Shown piece after piece: positions 51,685-60,346 of a stretch of 64,000 nt of DNA. The notes under the pieces were generated by a model. That model was given only the letters and a program-made list of their open reading frames with translations, was not told the origin of the DNA and searched no databases. Origin of the DNA: Microbulbifer sp. VAAF005 (GTDB taxonomy: Bacteria > Pseudomonadota > Gammaproteobacteria > Pseudomonadales > Cellvibrionaceae); the NCBI RefSeq assembly GCF_030012985.1, contig NZ_CP120233.1:2889501-2953500 (forward strand), written 5' to 3'. The translations under genes were made by a program, and so were the position numbers. Numbering within the stretch: the stretch's first letter is position 1; each line of letters starts with the position of its first letter.

Positions 51685-51756
51685 AGGTACAGAATAAGCG
51701 CCTACAAACCGACCTCCGACAGTTTAGATGGGCGCTTCATACTAATGCCCAGATTT

Positions 51757-51945
51757 TCAACAAAGCTTGTTTCCCAGAGTTCGCTCCTTTCGAACACGGA
51801 TATAAATTTCTTCACGGTGAACAGGTAAAGATTTGGGAGCACGTATTCCTATCTTCACCTGATTGCCCTTAACTTCCAATACAGTGACTGAGACATTGGC
51901 TCCAATCCTTAAGTTTTCACCAGTCCGGCGCTTTAAGATCAACAT
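51757..51945 (-). CDS. csrA: Carbon storage regulator CsrA/RsmA
   Basis: 62 residues, the normal size. [15 protein letters not shown] and [18 protein letters not shown] are diagnostic, and the RNA-contact RREE-like element is VHREEIYIR. It binds GGA-containing hairpins in mRNA leaders to repress translation. AGGAA precedes the ATG. Its location inside an accessory block, plus a slightly divergent C-terminus ([11 protein letters not shown]), suggests a second, possibly acquired csrA copy. Confidence 0.92.
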   Translation of the reverse strand: MLILKRRTGENLRIGANVSVTVLEVKGNQVKIGIRAPKSLPVHREEIYIRVRKERTLGNKLC

Positions 51946-52789
51946 AGTTATTTCCTACTGATACTCAAACCATGGGTAGACCTTCCTACGATGGAAGGCT
52001 GAGAAAGTAACGTTGTGAGGAAATACGGGTGGTGCGCGGGAACGGTAGGCATAGAAGAAGAAAAGGCAGGCACAACGCTCCCAGAGCTTGGGGAATCGCT
52101 CCAAGCCGCTGAATGTACTCCACTTTATTGAAGACGAGCGGGCTTCTAGCGTATGATCCATATAGCCATTTTGATAGTCATATTATCAATTTGGTCAGCT
52201 GGCCCCTGGTGTTGCTGCACCTTGGGTCAGCGCCTTTTACTCTCTCTTACGTCACGCTACCGTTCTCCTTTGAGAAGATGGTTCTTTAGAAAACTCTTAG
52301 GTGTCTTGATTCTCTCGAATCGCGTTGGTCTTTGGTCACCGGCCTATAAAAGGCCACCCAATTCCGGCCAAAATACCAATAAACATCAATCGATTTTACG
52401 CAGCTTTGACACTAAAACAAACTGAATAAAATCCAATAAGATCATTTTTGTGCCTATATTTTTATGTGTTCACACTGTGGAAATTTTCAGTTGTCCATAG
52501 AAAAAGGGGATTGGATAGGTAGTTTTCTCCAGTTGTAACATTGGAATTCATGAATCAACTAATCACCAATACCACCGCTCTATGAGTTTGCCAGTCTTAT
52601 ATCGATATAAAAGACCTCACTACCTAGGTATCTTGTAGCCTTTGAAAATATTGCTATGGGTTATCGATGACCACCCTATTTTTAGTGGCGACGATATTTT
52701 CGTTAAGTACTTAAATCTTGGCCGCTTGGTACGATAGTCCATTCTGGTTAATATTGTTGATTCAGAACGTCCTTTGATTAAGGTGATCT
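51946..52789. other. Long intergenic stretch, no convincing gene
   Basis: About 840 bases. Two overlapping frames on opposite strands (51955-52161 minus and 52153-52425 plus) have odd composition and no recognisable domain, so I do not call them. The rest is AT-rich and non-coding. Confidence 0.5.
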
Positions 52790-52851
52790 CCCATTATTGA
52801 AATATGTTGGCAAGTGGTATAATCCAGCTTCTTTTGAACACCCTGTTAGGC
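52790..52851 (+). promoter_or_regulatory. Promoter module copy 2 with attC-like end
   Basis: CCCATTATTGAAATATGTTG, then GCAAGTGGTATAAT (-10 at 52818-52823), TTTGAACACCCTG at 52833-52845 and GTTAGGC at 52845-52851. GTTAGGC fits the integron R' box GTTRRRY, seven bases before the next ATG. Confidence 0.6.
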
Positions 52852-52857
52852 ACCACA

Positions 52858-53355
52858 ATGAGCACTATTGCAGGCTTCAGTCCTATCGCAGATAAAGCAT
52901 CTCGTATTCTAATTTTAGGTAGCATGCCGAGTGAGCTTTCACTCGAATACAGCCAGTATTATGCCAACCCCCGAAATGCATTCTGGAATATCATGGCTGG
53001 CATTGTTGGCTTTAGTGCTGAGTTACCCTATGAAGCTCGTATAAAGGCATTAAAAGCATCAGGGATCGCACTTTGGGATGTACTTCATACTTGCGTTCGT
53101 TCAGGCAGCCTTGATAGCTCTATTAAATCAGGCTCTCGGGTTCCAAATGACTTTCAATCATTCTTTGAAAAGTATCAAAATATTTGTAAAGTTGGGTTCA
53201 ACGGAGTAGAGGCAGAAGAGAGCTTTAATACTTATGTTAAACCCAATATAAACTGTGAAACTATTAGCTTTGTTCGCTTGCCTTCATCAAGTTCTGCTTA
53301 TGCAGTAACCTTGGAAAATAAAATTGAAATATGGCAAGAGAAACTCACTCCCTAA
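52858..53355 (+). CDS. DNA-deoxyinosine/uracil glycosylase (UDG superfamily)
   Basis: 165 residues from ATG 52858; a longer frame from 52804 would run through the promoter module. Key motifs: GFSPIADKASRILILGSMPS, then YYANPRNAFWNIM, and VRLPSSSSAYA near the C-terminus, which fit the hypoxanthine-DNA/mismatch glycosylase branch. It would excise deaminated bases in DNA. It starts seven bases after an integron-like GTTAGGC, and its stop is followed by CCTAACAAACGG, so it looks like a gene cassette. Confidence 0.85.
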   Translation: MSTIAGFSPIADKASRILILGSMPSELSLEYSQYYANPRNAFWNIMAGIVGFSAELPYEARIKALKASGIALWDVLHTCVRSGSLDSSIKSGSRVPNDFQSFFEKYQNICKVGFNGVEAEESFNTYVKPNINCETISFVRLPSSSSAYAVTLENKIEIWQEKLTP

Positions 53356-53420
53356 CAAACGGCGACATTATCATACGTCTCAAAAGACGCGCTTCGCTCG
53401 CCTGAGTAACGAGCATATGC
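53349..53420 (+). repeat. attC-like sequence after glycosylase gene
   Basis: CCCTAACAAACGGCG overlaps the gene end, followed by partly self-complementary sequence (GACGCGCTTCGCTCGCC). The opening is typical of integron attC sites; the right-hand core is not canonical. Confidence 0.4.
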
Positions 53421-53450
53421 TCAATATAAAACAAAACTAAGGAGATCTAA

Positions 53451-53714
53451 ATGGGTATTGATGAATATATAGAAAAAGATGTAACTGATACGGAATCCAT
53501 TTTGAATTTCGTAAACTCGATCGAAAAAAACAAGTCGGAATTAGTTTTATCGACTAAAGGGAAGGTTGTTGGGGCGATACTTACAGCTGAACAATACGAA
53601 TGGTTTCTTGACCAAATAGATGCTCAGCAGGATATTGAAGAAATTAATAGCCGCTCAAAGGATAGGCAAGGATCTCAGAGTTTAGATGACTTTAAAAAGG
53701 AGCTGGATAAATGA
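53451..53714 (+). CDS. Phd/YefM-like antitoxin
   Basis: 87 residues behind AAGGAG. ESELVLSTKGKVVGAILTAEQYEWF-like sequence (KSELVLSTKGKVVGAILT at about 27-44) resembles Phd/YefM antitoxins, and the acidic C-terminus (SLDDFKKELDK) would bind a toxin. First gene of a tight three-gene unit: its TGA overlaps the next ATG. The RelE-type toxin follows two genes on. Confidence 0.78.
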   Translation: MGIDEYIEKDVTDTESILNFVNSIEKNKSELVLSTKGKVVGAILTAEQYEWFLDQIDAQQDIEEINSRSKDRQGSQSLDDFKKELDK

Positions 53715-53866
53715 TCGACAGTGAAGATAAAAAGCTTACAAATGAAGAAAGAGCTGAAATTGCTAAGCGAAAGCTGGAAATGGAAATCCAAAAAAAAGCA
53801 AATCAAGTAACTTCACTTTCTGAACTTAAAAATGAATTAAGAGAACCAAATAAAGGGAATTGGTAA
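53711..53866 (+). CDS. Small helical protein in toxin-antitoxin operon, 51 aa
   Basis: ATG 53711 overlaps the antitoxin stop by four bases (ATGA) and its own stop overlaps the toxin start (TAATG). It is highly charged and helical (TNEERAEIAKRKLEMEIQKK). No family recognised. It may be a second antitoxin, a chaperone or an accessory subunit. Confidence 0.65.
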   Translation: MIDSEDKKLTNEERAEIAKRKLEMEIQKKANQVTSLSELKNELREPNKGNW

Positions 53867-54129
53867 TGGCATATGATGTAGTAATTCACCGTGAAGCAAA
53901 AAAGGATATTAAAAAACTACATCCTCAAATTAGGGACCGTGTGATTTCGGCATTAGAAGCAATCTCTGAAGACCCAAGGCTTCATGGATCTATTCAACTA
54001 TCTGGTTACTCTGACTTATACCGGTATAGAGTGGGGCATCATAGGATTGTATATAGGATTAATGATGGTGAATTGGAGGTTTTAGTATTGGATGTAAAGC
54101 CGAGAGGCGAAGTATATAAAAAGTACTAA
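53866..54129 (+). CDS. RelE/ParE-family toxin
   Basis: 87 residues from ATG 53866. RelE signatures: YDVVIHREAKKDIKKL, then YRYRVGHHRIVYRINDGEL and VLDVKPRGEVYKKY with C-terminal basic residues. RelE members cleave mRNA on the ribosome. It ends a phd-orf-relE operon, a frequent integron cassette type. Confidence 0.9.
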   Translation: MAYDVVIHREAKKDIKKLHPQIRDRVISALEAISEDPRLHGSIQLSGYSDLYRYRVGHHRIVYRINDGELEVLVLDVKPRGEVYKKY

Positions 54130-54495
54130 TATAAAAAGATTGTATTGCCTTTAAAAGGTATGGGCTGGGACGGCTTACACTACGTGTTGTACCGTCTTAG
54201 CTCTTATATTCTCGTATTCTGTGCTATGAATTAGCTCTTAAACTAACTTGAATGCTATAATTTTTTGGCTGCATTTTAGCCCCTGAAAACTGAAAACATA
54301 TCGTACGTCCGGCTCCTCAAGCAAAAGACTTACACATATTTTTATATTCAAAAGGCTTAAGTTCGAAAAAGACAGAAATAAAAAGGGCCACTATTTCTTA
54401 ACCGTTACAGATCAAACGCTTCTTACTCAGTTAGTTTCAAAACTTAAGATTGTTGCCCCAAGAATGGCGTTAATAAGAGAAGGTTTTTCTTACCT
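54130..54495. other. Intergenic stretch, no gene seen
   Basis: About 365 AT-rich bases. No usable frame. It may contain degraded cassette-junction sequence. Confidence 0.4.
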
Positions 54496-54801
54496 ATGAT
54501 TACTTATAAATTTCCTGAAGAAAAAGAATACGCGGAGTTCTACGCAAAAAAGTTAGATGATGAACTTATCCTGCAATTCCTTCAAAATGGCATTATTTTA
54601 AACAAATCTCAAGCCGAGCATATCTGTCGTTTCTTTTGGGCTATGGTAGATGCATCAATTGAGGGCGAAAATAACGGAGTAAAGCTTCAATGGAATGAAG
54701 GAGCTGAATTTTGGAACGGGAAAATAATGAACTCTATTTCAGCACACCTTGAAGCCCTAGGCTATGAAGAAGAATGGGAAAATGAAGTCGATAAACAATA
54801 A
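54496..54801 (+). CDS. Hypothetical protein, 101 aa
   Basis: Acidic, mixed helical protein (EEKEYAEFYAKKLDDELILQ at the start, HICRFFWAMVDASIEG in the middle). No signal peptide or known domain. All genes of this stretch are small and point right, as in a cassette array. Confidence 0.6.
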   Translation: MITYKFPEEKEYAEFYAKKLDDELILQFLQNGIILNKSQAEHICRFFWAMVDASIEGENNGVKLQWNEGAEFWNGKIMNSISAHLEALGYEEEWENEVDKQ

Positions 54802-54875
54802 GCATAACTTATAACAAAAACGTAGTATTCTAGTGTACACGCTTAGAGGGTTATAGTTATCCGAACCCCAGCAAT

Positions 54876-54921
54876 TAACAAACCGCTGTAGTTCCATACG
54901 TTGGTCGATGCGGCGTTATGA
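54876..54921 (+). repeat. attC-like site
   Basis: TAACAAACCGC near the left and GCGGCGTTATG on the right bracket a 46-base region whose ends pair (CCGC/GCGG). This is the classic short attC outline of integron cassettes. Confidence 0.5.
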
Positions 54922-54989
54922 GTAATTAGGAATTTTACGCCAATAAATACAAATACGTTATTATCGAGGTTTTTTAGACTGGAGTGGTT

Positions 54990-55044
54990 CCCCATTTTTA
55001 GAGTATATTCCCGGGTGCTATGATGAGGTTTTTTGAATACGCTG
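54990..55044 (+). promoter_or_regulatory. Promoter module copy 3
   Basis: CCCATTTTTAGAGTATATTC, TATGAT at 55019-55024 and TTTGAATACGCTG at 55032-55044. It matches copies at 52790 and 55630, and lies 43 bp upstream of the next ATG. Confidence 0.6.
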
Positions 55045-55086
55045 TTTATATGTCTTTCAAACCACTAATCTAATGAGAGCCAACCA

Positions 55087-55491
55087 ATGAATAAAGCTAG
55101 CGTCGATGAAATAAAATCACTTCTTTCCGACTGGGCCGAATCAACTCGCCAAGATAAAAAAGACAAAATCTTGGAAAATCATCAACCAGAAGCGGTCATC
55201 TTTGATGTCCTGGCTCCCATTAAGTATGAAGGGAAGCTTGCGTACAGAAAGAGCTTTGATGAATGGCAGCCACCTTTCGCCATTCCATGCCTTTTCGAGC
55301 TATCAGAACTAAACATTCAAGCGGGAGATGACACGGGTTTTGCTCATTGTCTTATAAATTGTGGAGGTACCTTACCGGACGGAAAACAGGTTAAAGACAC
55401 CGTTCGCGCAACCTTTTGCTTTGTTAAAACTAAGGATTCATGGCAATTTGCTCACCACCATATTTCGTCGCCAATGAAGGTTGGTAAGTGA
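55087..55491 (+). CDS. SnoaL/NTF2-like domain protein
   Basis: 134 residues. The cone-shaped NTF2-like fold is suggested by VDEIKSLLSDWAESTRQ at the N-terminus, YEGKLAYRKSFDEW and the C-terminal WQFAHHHISSPM. Family members are polyketide cyclases, isomerases or of unknown function. Expressed from promoter module copy 3. Confidence 0.8.
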   Translation: MNKASVDEIKSLLSDWAESTRQDKKDKILENHQPEAVIFDVLAPIKYEGKLAYRKSFDEWQPPFAIPCLFELSELNIQAGDDTGFAHCLINCGGTLPDGKQVKDTVRATFCFVKTKDSWQFAHHHISSPMKVGK

Positions 55492-55629
55492 GCCGAAACT
55501 TATAGCAAGGGAAACTATACTGAACACCCATAGGTCAGTGGTGTGCTTAGTTACATAGATACCTCTCATATTTTTTACAAATATCAGCTGGCATAATAAT
55601 AAATATCGCTCTATTCAGAGTGCATTTAG

Positions 55630-55682
55630 ACTCTTGATATTTGTCAGTGGATGATATGATACAGCTTAGTTTGAATACGCTG
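55630..55682 (+). promoter_or_regulatory. Promoter module copy 4
   Basis: CTCTTGATATTTGTCAGTGG, TATGAT at 55655-55660 and TTTGAATACGCTG at 55670-55682, the last identical to copy 3. It stands 19 bp before the next start codon. Confidence 0.6.
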
Positions 55683-55701
55683 CTGTATAAAAGGAGGGGC
55701 C

Positions 55702-56193
55702 GTGGAAGACTCTAGGTTTTGGGATATTGTTGAAAGCGTTACAAATCGAGTTTCTGATATTGAAGACATTTTCGAGGGGTTAGTTGAGGTTGTAAGCAAA
55801 CTCACCCCTAAAGAAATTATCGCATTCAAGCAAAAGCAATATGAGGTAAGTGACCTCGTTTATCGTTGGGATATTTGGGCTGTAGCCTATATCTTAAATG
55901 GTGGCTGTTCCGATGATGGCTTTACTTATTTCAGGGCCGGCTTGATCTCTGGTGGGCGAGAGAAATTTGATGCAGCACTTAAAAATCCTGAATCGCTTGC
56001 CGATTGGCTACCTGAAGACTTCGAAGCGGAGGACTTCATGTATATAGCTAATGATGCCTACGAGAAGGTCACAGGAAAGGAGTTTCCTTATGACCGCCTT
56101 ACTTCTGAAGGCAGAGATGATCCCGTTGGCGAAGCGTGGGATGAGGACGATTTACCCAAGCGATATCCTGCTTTATATAGTAAGTATTTTTAA
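55702..56193 (+). CDS. DUF4240 protein
   Basis: 163 residues from GTG 55702 behind AAAGGAGG. DUF4240 features: FWDIVE at the start, LVYRWDIWAVAYILNGGCSD and DDGFTYFRAGLISGG. Function unknown; often found in immunity-gene neighbourhoods of polymorphic toxins, which I state from general knowledge. No toxin gene is adjacent. Confidence 0.82.
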   Translation: MEDSRFWDIVESVTNRVSDIEDIFEGLVEVVSKLTPKEIIAFKQKQYEVSDLVYRWDIWAVAYILNGGCSDDGFTYFRAGLISGGREKFDAALKNPESLADWLPEDFEAEDFMYIANDAYEKVTGKEFPYDRLTSEGRDDPVGEAWDEDDLPKRYPALYSKYF

Positions 56194-56263
56194 CTTCGGG
56201 TATTGTCCATAGTAAAACTATATACAGTAAGCAGATTTCCCATCGTTTGATTTCATAACGAGC

Positions 56264-56281
56264 GTTATGTTCGCACAAGAC
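56264..56281 (+). repeat. attC-like inverted repeat
   Basis: CATAACGAGCGTTATG, perfect 7-bp arms with an AG loop. It may be the collapsed ends of an attC site between two cassettes. Confidence 0.35.
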
Positions 56282-56319
56282 GAGCAAAAAGAAAGCTGCT
56301 ACTTGATTATGGGGTTATC

Positions 56320-56637
56320 TTGCGAAGCAAAGTGAATAAAAAATTACTCGGCATACTCCCTGGTATAGGGGCCTATGTCTATACCTTGGCAACTCAAGAA
56401 ACTTTATCAGCCTCCAGCGTATTTGGATGGTTGGCATACTCTATATCCATTGGATCAATAATATTCTTTGCCATCAGTGCCCCCTATGATAAGCAGAGCT
56501 CATTCACTGTCTTTGGCCGAAATCAACGCTATAGGACTGCTGTACCCGTTATCCCAACCAACGTAGCACTCAGTATCGTTGGGGCTATAGCAGCCTCTCT
56601 AACAATCAGTTTTGTTCTCTACCATGTCAGCCAGTAG
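56320..56637 (+). CDS. Hypothetical membrane protein, 105 aa
   Basis: Starts at TTG 56320 (an ATT-rich upstream region offers nothing better). Three hydrophobic segments: about 8-24, 33-53 and 80-101. No family recognised. Small cassette-like gene. Confidence 0.55.
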   Translation: MRSKVNKKLLGILPGIGAYVYTLATQETLSASSVFGWLAYSISIGSIIFFAISAPYDKQSSFTVFGRNQRYRTAVPVIPTNVALSIVGAIAASLTISFVLYHVSQ

Positions 56638-56746
56638 CCACTTAATAAGGCTTGCAGGCAAGACAGTCTACTCCTCCTACCTTCATCTGCAGTTATTATC
56701 TACTAGGCAAAGCTTAAATTCCCATGTCAACTCTAGAAGTAAGTAA

Positions 56747-57205
56747 ATGAAAGAAGTCATCCCGATATCTGAGCAGCAAGCAAAAGCGAAATTGGTAGAG
56801 CTTCAAGGAGCAAAGGTCTCTTATGCCTGGAGAGGGCATGGAAGCGCAATCTTTTTGGAGTTGGGTGAGCTGACCCAGTCGAAACGAGGAAATAATCCTT
56901 CCGGTGATCAAACAATAATGATTGAATGGTCATGGCGACTGGAGAATAAAGATTCAATATTACTGGGAAGCTGGAGTGACCCAGATGAAATCAAACGGTT
57001 CCCAAAATTATTAGTTGACACCAATATAAAGAAGATCGATTTCTTTAGCCGAATTCCTGAACTAGAGATATCACTGAGCAAAGACCTATGATTGCTGACG
57101 TTTATGACGGAGAAAGCGTATCCTGAGTGGTCAATCAGGTTTAAAAATGGACAGTGGCTATATTATGACAAAGGTTCTTTCAACATTGAAACAACAAGTG
57201 CATAG
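56747..57205 (+). pseudogene. Hypothetical gene with in-frame TGA
   Basis: 114 codons from ATG 56747, then TGA at 57089-57091, then 37 more codons in the same frame to TAG 57203. The continuation has protein-like sequence (FMTEKAYPEWSIRFKNGQW). A TGG-to-TGA change would explain it. The N-terminal part (ISEQQAKAKLVELQGAKVSY) matches no family I can name. The shorter product may still be made. Confidence 0.55.
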
Positions 57206-57274
57206 TGAATTTTCACAAACAGATTTTAGATTTTTAAATAGCATTCTCTAATACGAATTTATATATCAATAAAG

Positions 57275-57727
57275 ATGAAATTTAAGTTTAAAAATATAAC
57301 AATCTTGTCACTTTTTTTAATGCTACTATCGCCTTTTTCATTTTCTTGCACTGCAATTGATAGTGTCAGATTTTATGAAACTGAAGTTGAGGTTGTATTG
57401 CGAGAATGGAACCAAAAGGGATTTGGCAATAAGATCGAAACCTCTACGATAACGATAATAACCGCACCTGATTATAAAGGTGATATCGTTATTCTACGCA
57501 ATAATGACGAGAAGTCCGGTTTCATTGCGGAAGTTTACAAACCAAAACCGAATGCACTGAACCCTGATCTATGGAAGTTTGTAACTGGTAATGTTGAAAA
57601 ATCCATAGTGAAACAACCTAACGGCACATTCCATTTATCTGAGATGATTGATAACGGGGTAAGGGTTGAGATTATTAATCTTAATAATAAAAGCTTGAAA
57701 CCAATGAATTTCTCAGAAAGTGGTTAA
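57275..57727 (+). CDS. Hypothetical secreted protein, 150 aa
   Basis: Signal peptide MKFKFKNITILSLFLMLLS followed by FSFSC, so possibly a lipoprotein. The mature part looks beta-rich (STITIITAPDYKGDIVILRN). No domain recognised. Confidence 0.6.
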   Translation: MKFKFKNITILSLFLMLLSPFSFSCTAIDSVRFYETEVEVVLREWNQKGFGNKIETSTITIITAPDYKGDIVILRNNDEKSGFIAEVYKPKPNALNPDLWKFVTGNVEKSIVKQPNGTFHLSEMIDNGVRVEIINLNNKSLKPMNFSESG

Positions 57728-57879
57728 ATTATCAGTTTCATTTATAGTGAAATTGCTTACAAGCTTGGATATAACAAGTTCCTCGGTAAAGCAGGCTCTA
57801 ATTACCAAAATCAAGCAGATCTTTTAAAGAGAAGATAGTATTATCTCAAGAATAGATATAAAGTCATACAACTATAGGC

Positions 57880-58170
57880 ATGATGAAGCGATCAGTCACA
57901 GTTATTATTGGGTTAGGCATTCTGCTATTCGTGGGCGCTTTATTGCTTTCGCAACCCATAGCTTGCAGCACAGATTACGAGTTTCAAAAATCCCCTGTTG
58001 TAAAACATATTGAATCTAAAGGTTGGCCAATAAAACATCTTACTCCAATGAATAATCCTGATAACAGTTGCCAAGCAAGTTTTCTTTATAGATCAGACAA
58101 TCAACACGTAAAGTTTGTTGTTGTCGCCGGCACTAAAGTGACATGGTGGGACTTCAATGAACGCGATTAA
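57880..58170 (+). CDS. Hypothetical membrane-anchored protein, 96 aa
   Basis: ATG 57880, or ATG 57883. One N-terminal membrane anchor (VTVIIGLGILLFVGALLL), then a small exported domain ending KVTWWDFNERD. No family recognised. Confidence 0.55.
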   Translation: MMKRSVTVIIGLGILLFVGALLLSQPIACSTDYEFQKSPVVKHIESKGWPIKHLTPMNNPDNSCQASFLYRSDNQHVKFVVVAGTKVTWWDFNERD

Positions 58171-58232
58171 TAGAAATTCCAAAAAACTGGCACTATTGAA
58201 CAGCTAGTTATGTATCAAGTAGGAAGAAATGA

Positions 58233-58625
58233 ATGGCAATAAAATGCCCTGAATGCAAGTCGAAAAATGTAGATGAAGTATTCCCCTTTAGTTTTTCTAA
58301 GTCGCGCTGCCCAGATTGTGGTTTTGAATACATTTTAAGTATTTGGTACCGCCTATCTGTTCATACGTTTTTGTGGTCGGTGCTGATATTCTTAGTCATT
58401 CCTTTTAACTTTATTGCGTCAGCTGATAATATTTCTAATACAGTAGGGTTTACATTGATTGGCTTGATGATGATTTGTCCTATGGCCTACTGGTATATCA
58501 CGTATACATGCTATCGAGTAGAAACTCCCAATAGGGTTAGTAAAACCAATTTTTTGATTTTTTGGGTTCTTACAGTGGCAACATATACCCCAGCAGTTAT
58601 CTATATGGCAGGCTCTAATGCATAA
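58233..58625 (+). CDS. Zinc-ribbon membrane protein, 130 aa
   Basis: The N-terminus holds two CxxC pairs (CPECKSKN, then CPDCGFEY), a zinc ribbon. Three membrane segments follow (about 45-62, 70-90, 102-120). Function unknown. The stop is followed by GCATAACAATGCGC, another attC-like opening. Confidence 0.65.
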   Translation: MAIKCPECKSKNVDEVFPFSFSKSRCPDCGFEYILSIWYRLSVHTFLWSVLIFLVIPFNFIASADNISNTVGFTLIGLMMICPMAYWYITYTCYRVETPNRVSKTNFLIFWVLTVATYTPAVIYMAGSNA

Positions 58626-58735
58626 CAATGCGCTGTATGTCAAAGGCCAACTTTGTGCATTTTTACCCAGTCGCTGCGCTCCCATTATCGTGCATAAAGC
58701 GTCCAAAACTGTCCGCAGCTGAACGTGGCGATATT
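58619..58735 (+). repeat. attC-like sequence
   Basis: GCATAACAATGCGCTGTATG overlaps the gene end, followed by GTCGCTGCGCTCC and CGTGCATAAAGCG. The layout is that of longer attC sites, though the right-hand box is degraded. Confidence 0.4.
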
Positions 58736-58777
58736 AATCAATTACTAACATCAGCCTTAAACTAAAGAAGAAGAAAA

Positions 58778-59140
58778 TTGAAATATCTATTCCTGACTCT
58801 TATCTTTCTTACCATTTTCGGCTGTGCTTCTCAAGCGCCGAGAGAAATTTTGTTACCGAAGATCATGAATATTGAAGGTAAGAATTTCATTTCTGCAAAT
58901 GTATTCAAAGAGTATGAATTAGAAATAAGCAGGCCAAAGGGTGGTGAATTCACTGTAAATATACCAGAAAAGGAAGCACCAAATTACTATGCATGCGGTG
59001 GAGTTTACTGGGACGAGTCCCTATATGCTCAAAAGATTCTAGAAGAAGCAGATTTAGTATTGGATTTTAAGGGCGTGAAAGAAGTTTGGGTCCCAATTGA
59101 AGGCGAGCCTAAAAAACTATATATTTTCGAAGTTCGGTAG
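58778..59140 (+). CDS. Putative lipoprotein, 120 aa
   Basis: TTG 58778 follows an AAGAAG-rich stretch. The lipobox is IFGCAS after a hydrophobic signal, so it is a probable outer-membrane lipoprotein. No domain recognised. Confidence 0.65.
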   Translation: MKYLFLTLIFLTIFGCASQAPREILLPKIMNIEGKNFISANVFKEYELEISRPKGGEFTVNIPEKEAPNYYACGGVYWDESLYAQKILEEADLVLDFKGVKEVWVPIEGEPKKLYIFEVR

Positions 59141-59235
59141 TATAGCGAGTTTCTGTATCCGATTGTGTACACTTTTTTCGCCATACTGAAGCAGGACGGA
59201 TTCATTCCGATAGGACAATAAGGAATCAATACCTT

Positions 59236-59568
59236 ATGAGAATAGCCACATTATTTATATTGCTTTTTTTCGCTACATTTAGCTATTCTGAAGAGATTAC
59301 CAATTGCCCCCAAAAACTTCAACGAATTGAAGGATATGACCCTAGTTATCCAATCCGAGAGAGCCGACAACCTGTAGATGGCTGGGTAGTTCTAACCGCT
59401 CGCCTTAATCCAGATGGGGAATTAGAAGAAGTCGACATTGTAGAATCAGTGCCACATAAATTTTTTGATCAATCTGTTTTAAATGCTGTAAGCAGTTGGA
59501 AGTTCGACTGGTCGGGTAGCTGGTGTAAGTATAAAACTAAGATTATCTTCGTATTTAGTGGCTTGTAG
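59236..59568 (+). CDS. TonB C-terminal-like secreted protein
   Basis: 110 residues: signal peptide (MRIATLFILLFFATFSYS), then a TonB C-terminal-type domain (YPIRESRQPVDGWVVLTARL with LNPDGELEEVDIVES and SVLNAVSSWKF). It lacks the membrane anchor and Pro-rich spacer of TonB, so it is a free periplasmic domain of unknown role. Confidence 0.8.
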   Translation: MRIATLFILLFFATFSYSEEITNCPQKLQRIEGYDPSYPIRESRQPVDGWVVLTARLNPDGELEEVDIVESVPHKFFDQSVLNAVSSWKFDWSGSWCKYKTKIIFVFSGL

Positions 59569-59635
59569 TGGCACACCAGATTTGGCCACTTGACTTTGAG
59601 TGGTATTATCACGCTCAACAGAATCAGATGGAATA

Positions 59636-59960
59636 GTGACCAAGTCGAGCAAAAAACATTTTCCTCCCGGATTCCGTTGGGAATCTGCGCAGCTTGTAGT
59701 CGACCAAAACTATACGATGAAAGAAGCTTACGAAGCCATGGGAGTAAGCAAGTCTACGATAGAGTCGTGGGTTCGTAAGCTTCGCTGAGTGCGAGATAGA
59801 AAAGCACCTGAAAGTATCGCAATCACACCTGACCAGCTACGCATTCAAGAGCTCGGGCGATAGCTTAGATGGGTTGAGGAGGAAAGAAATTCTAAAAAGG
59901 CTACGGCCCTCTTGATGTCTGACTCGCTGAAAAATTCACGGTAATCGAGCGATTGCAGAA
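59636..59960 (+). pseudogene. IS3-family orfA remnant
   Basis: GTG 59636 opens MTKSSKKHFPPGFRWESAQL and YEAMGVSKSTIESWVRKLR, an IS3 OrfA helix-turn-helix, then stops at 59788. Decayed orfA-like words continue to about 59930 (ATALLMSDSL). No intact orfB follows. Confidence 0.75.
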
Positions 59961-60321
59961 ATGCTATGCTTTTTAAAAACTGAGTGAAGTAATTAGTGTA
60001 CACCGGAGCTGCGAGACAGGCCTCATGAGCAAGAGCCAGAAGAAATGCAATTGTAGGCTCTAATTAGAGCCGCCTATAAAGTTGGCAACAGCTCAGCCGA
60101 TACCGCGCTGGACAGTGAATAAAGCTACTTGGCCTAGAAAGCGCTCAACTACCGAGCCATCGATACAGGAAATCCGAGCAGCCACATATTGATGTGCCGA
60201 ATTATCTAGACCGGAAGTTCGATGTAGTTGAACCCACGGCGATATCACGTATATGTGGATAGGAACTCGCTGAGCATATCTTGCCGTAGTGTACGTAAAC
60301 CTGTTGGGTGGGCGTTTGATT
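59961..60321. other. Degenerate stretch, no gene seen
   Basis: About 360 bases between two IS remnants. Frames are full of stops and nothing is recognisable, probably decayed transposon sequence. Confidence 0.4.
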
Positions 60322-60346
60322 CTACCCATCAACAACGGACACACCG

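Noticed and set aside
51955..52425. Two overlapping frames on opposite strands (68 and 90 codons) beside csrA
   Set aside because: Odd amino-acid composition, no domain, poor start sites, and each overlaps the other.
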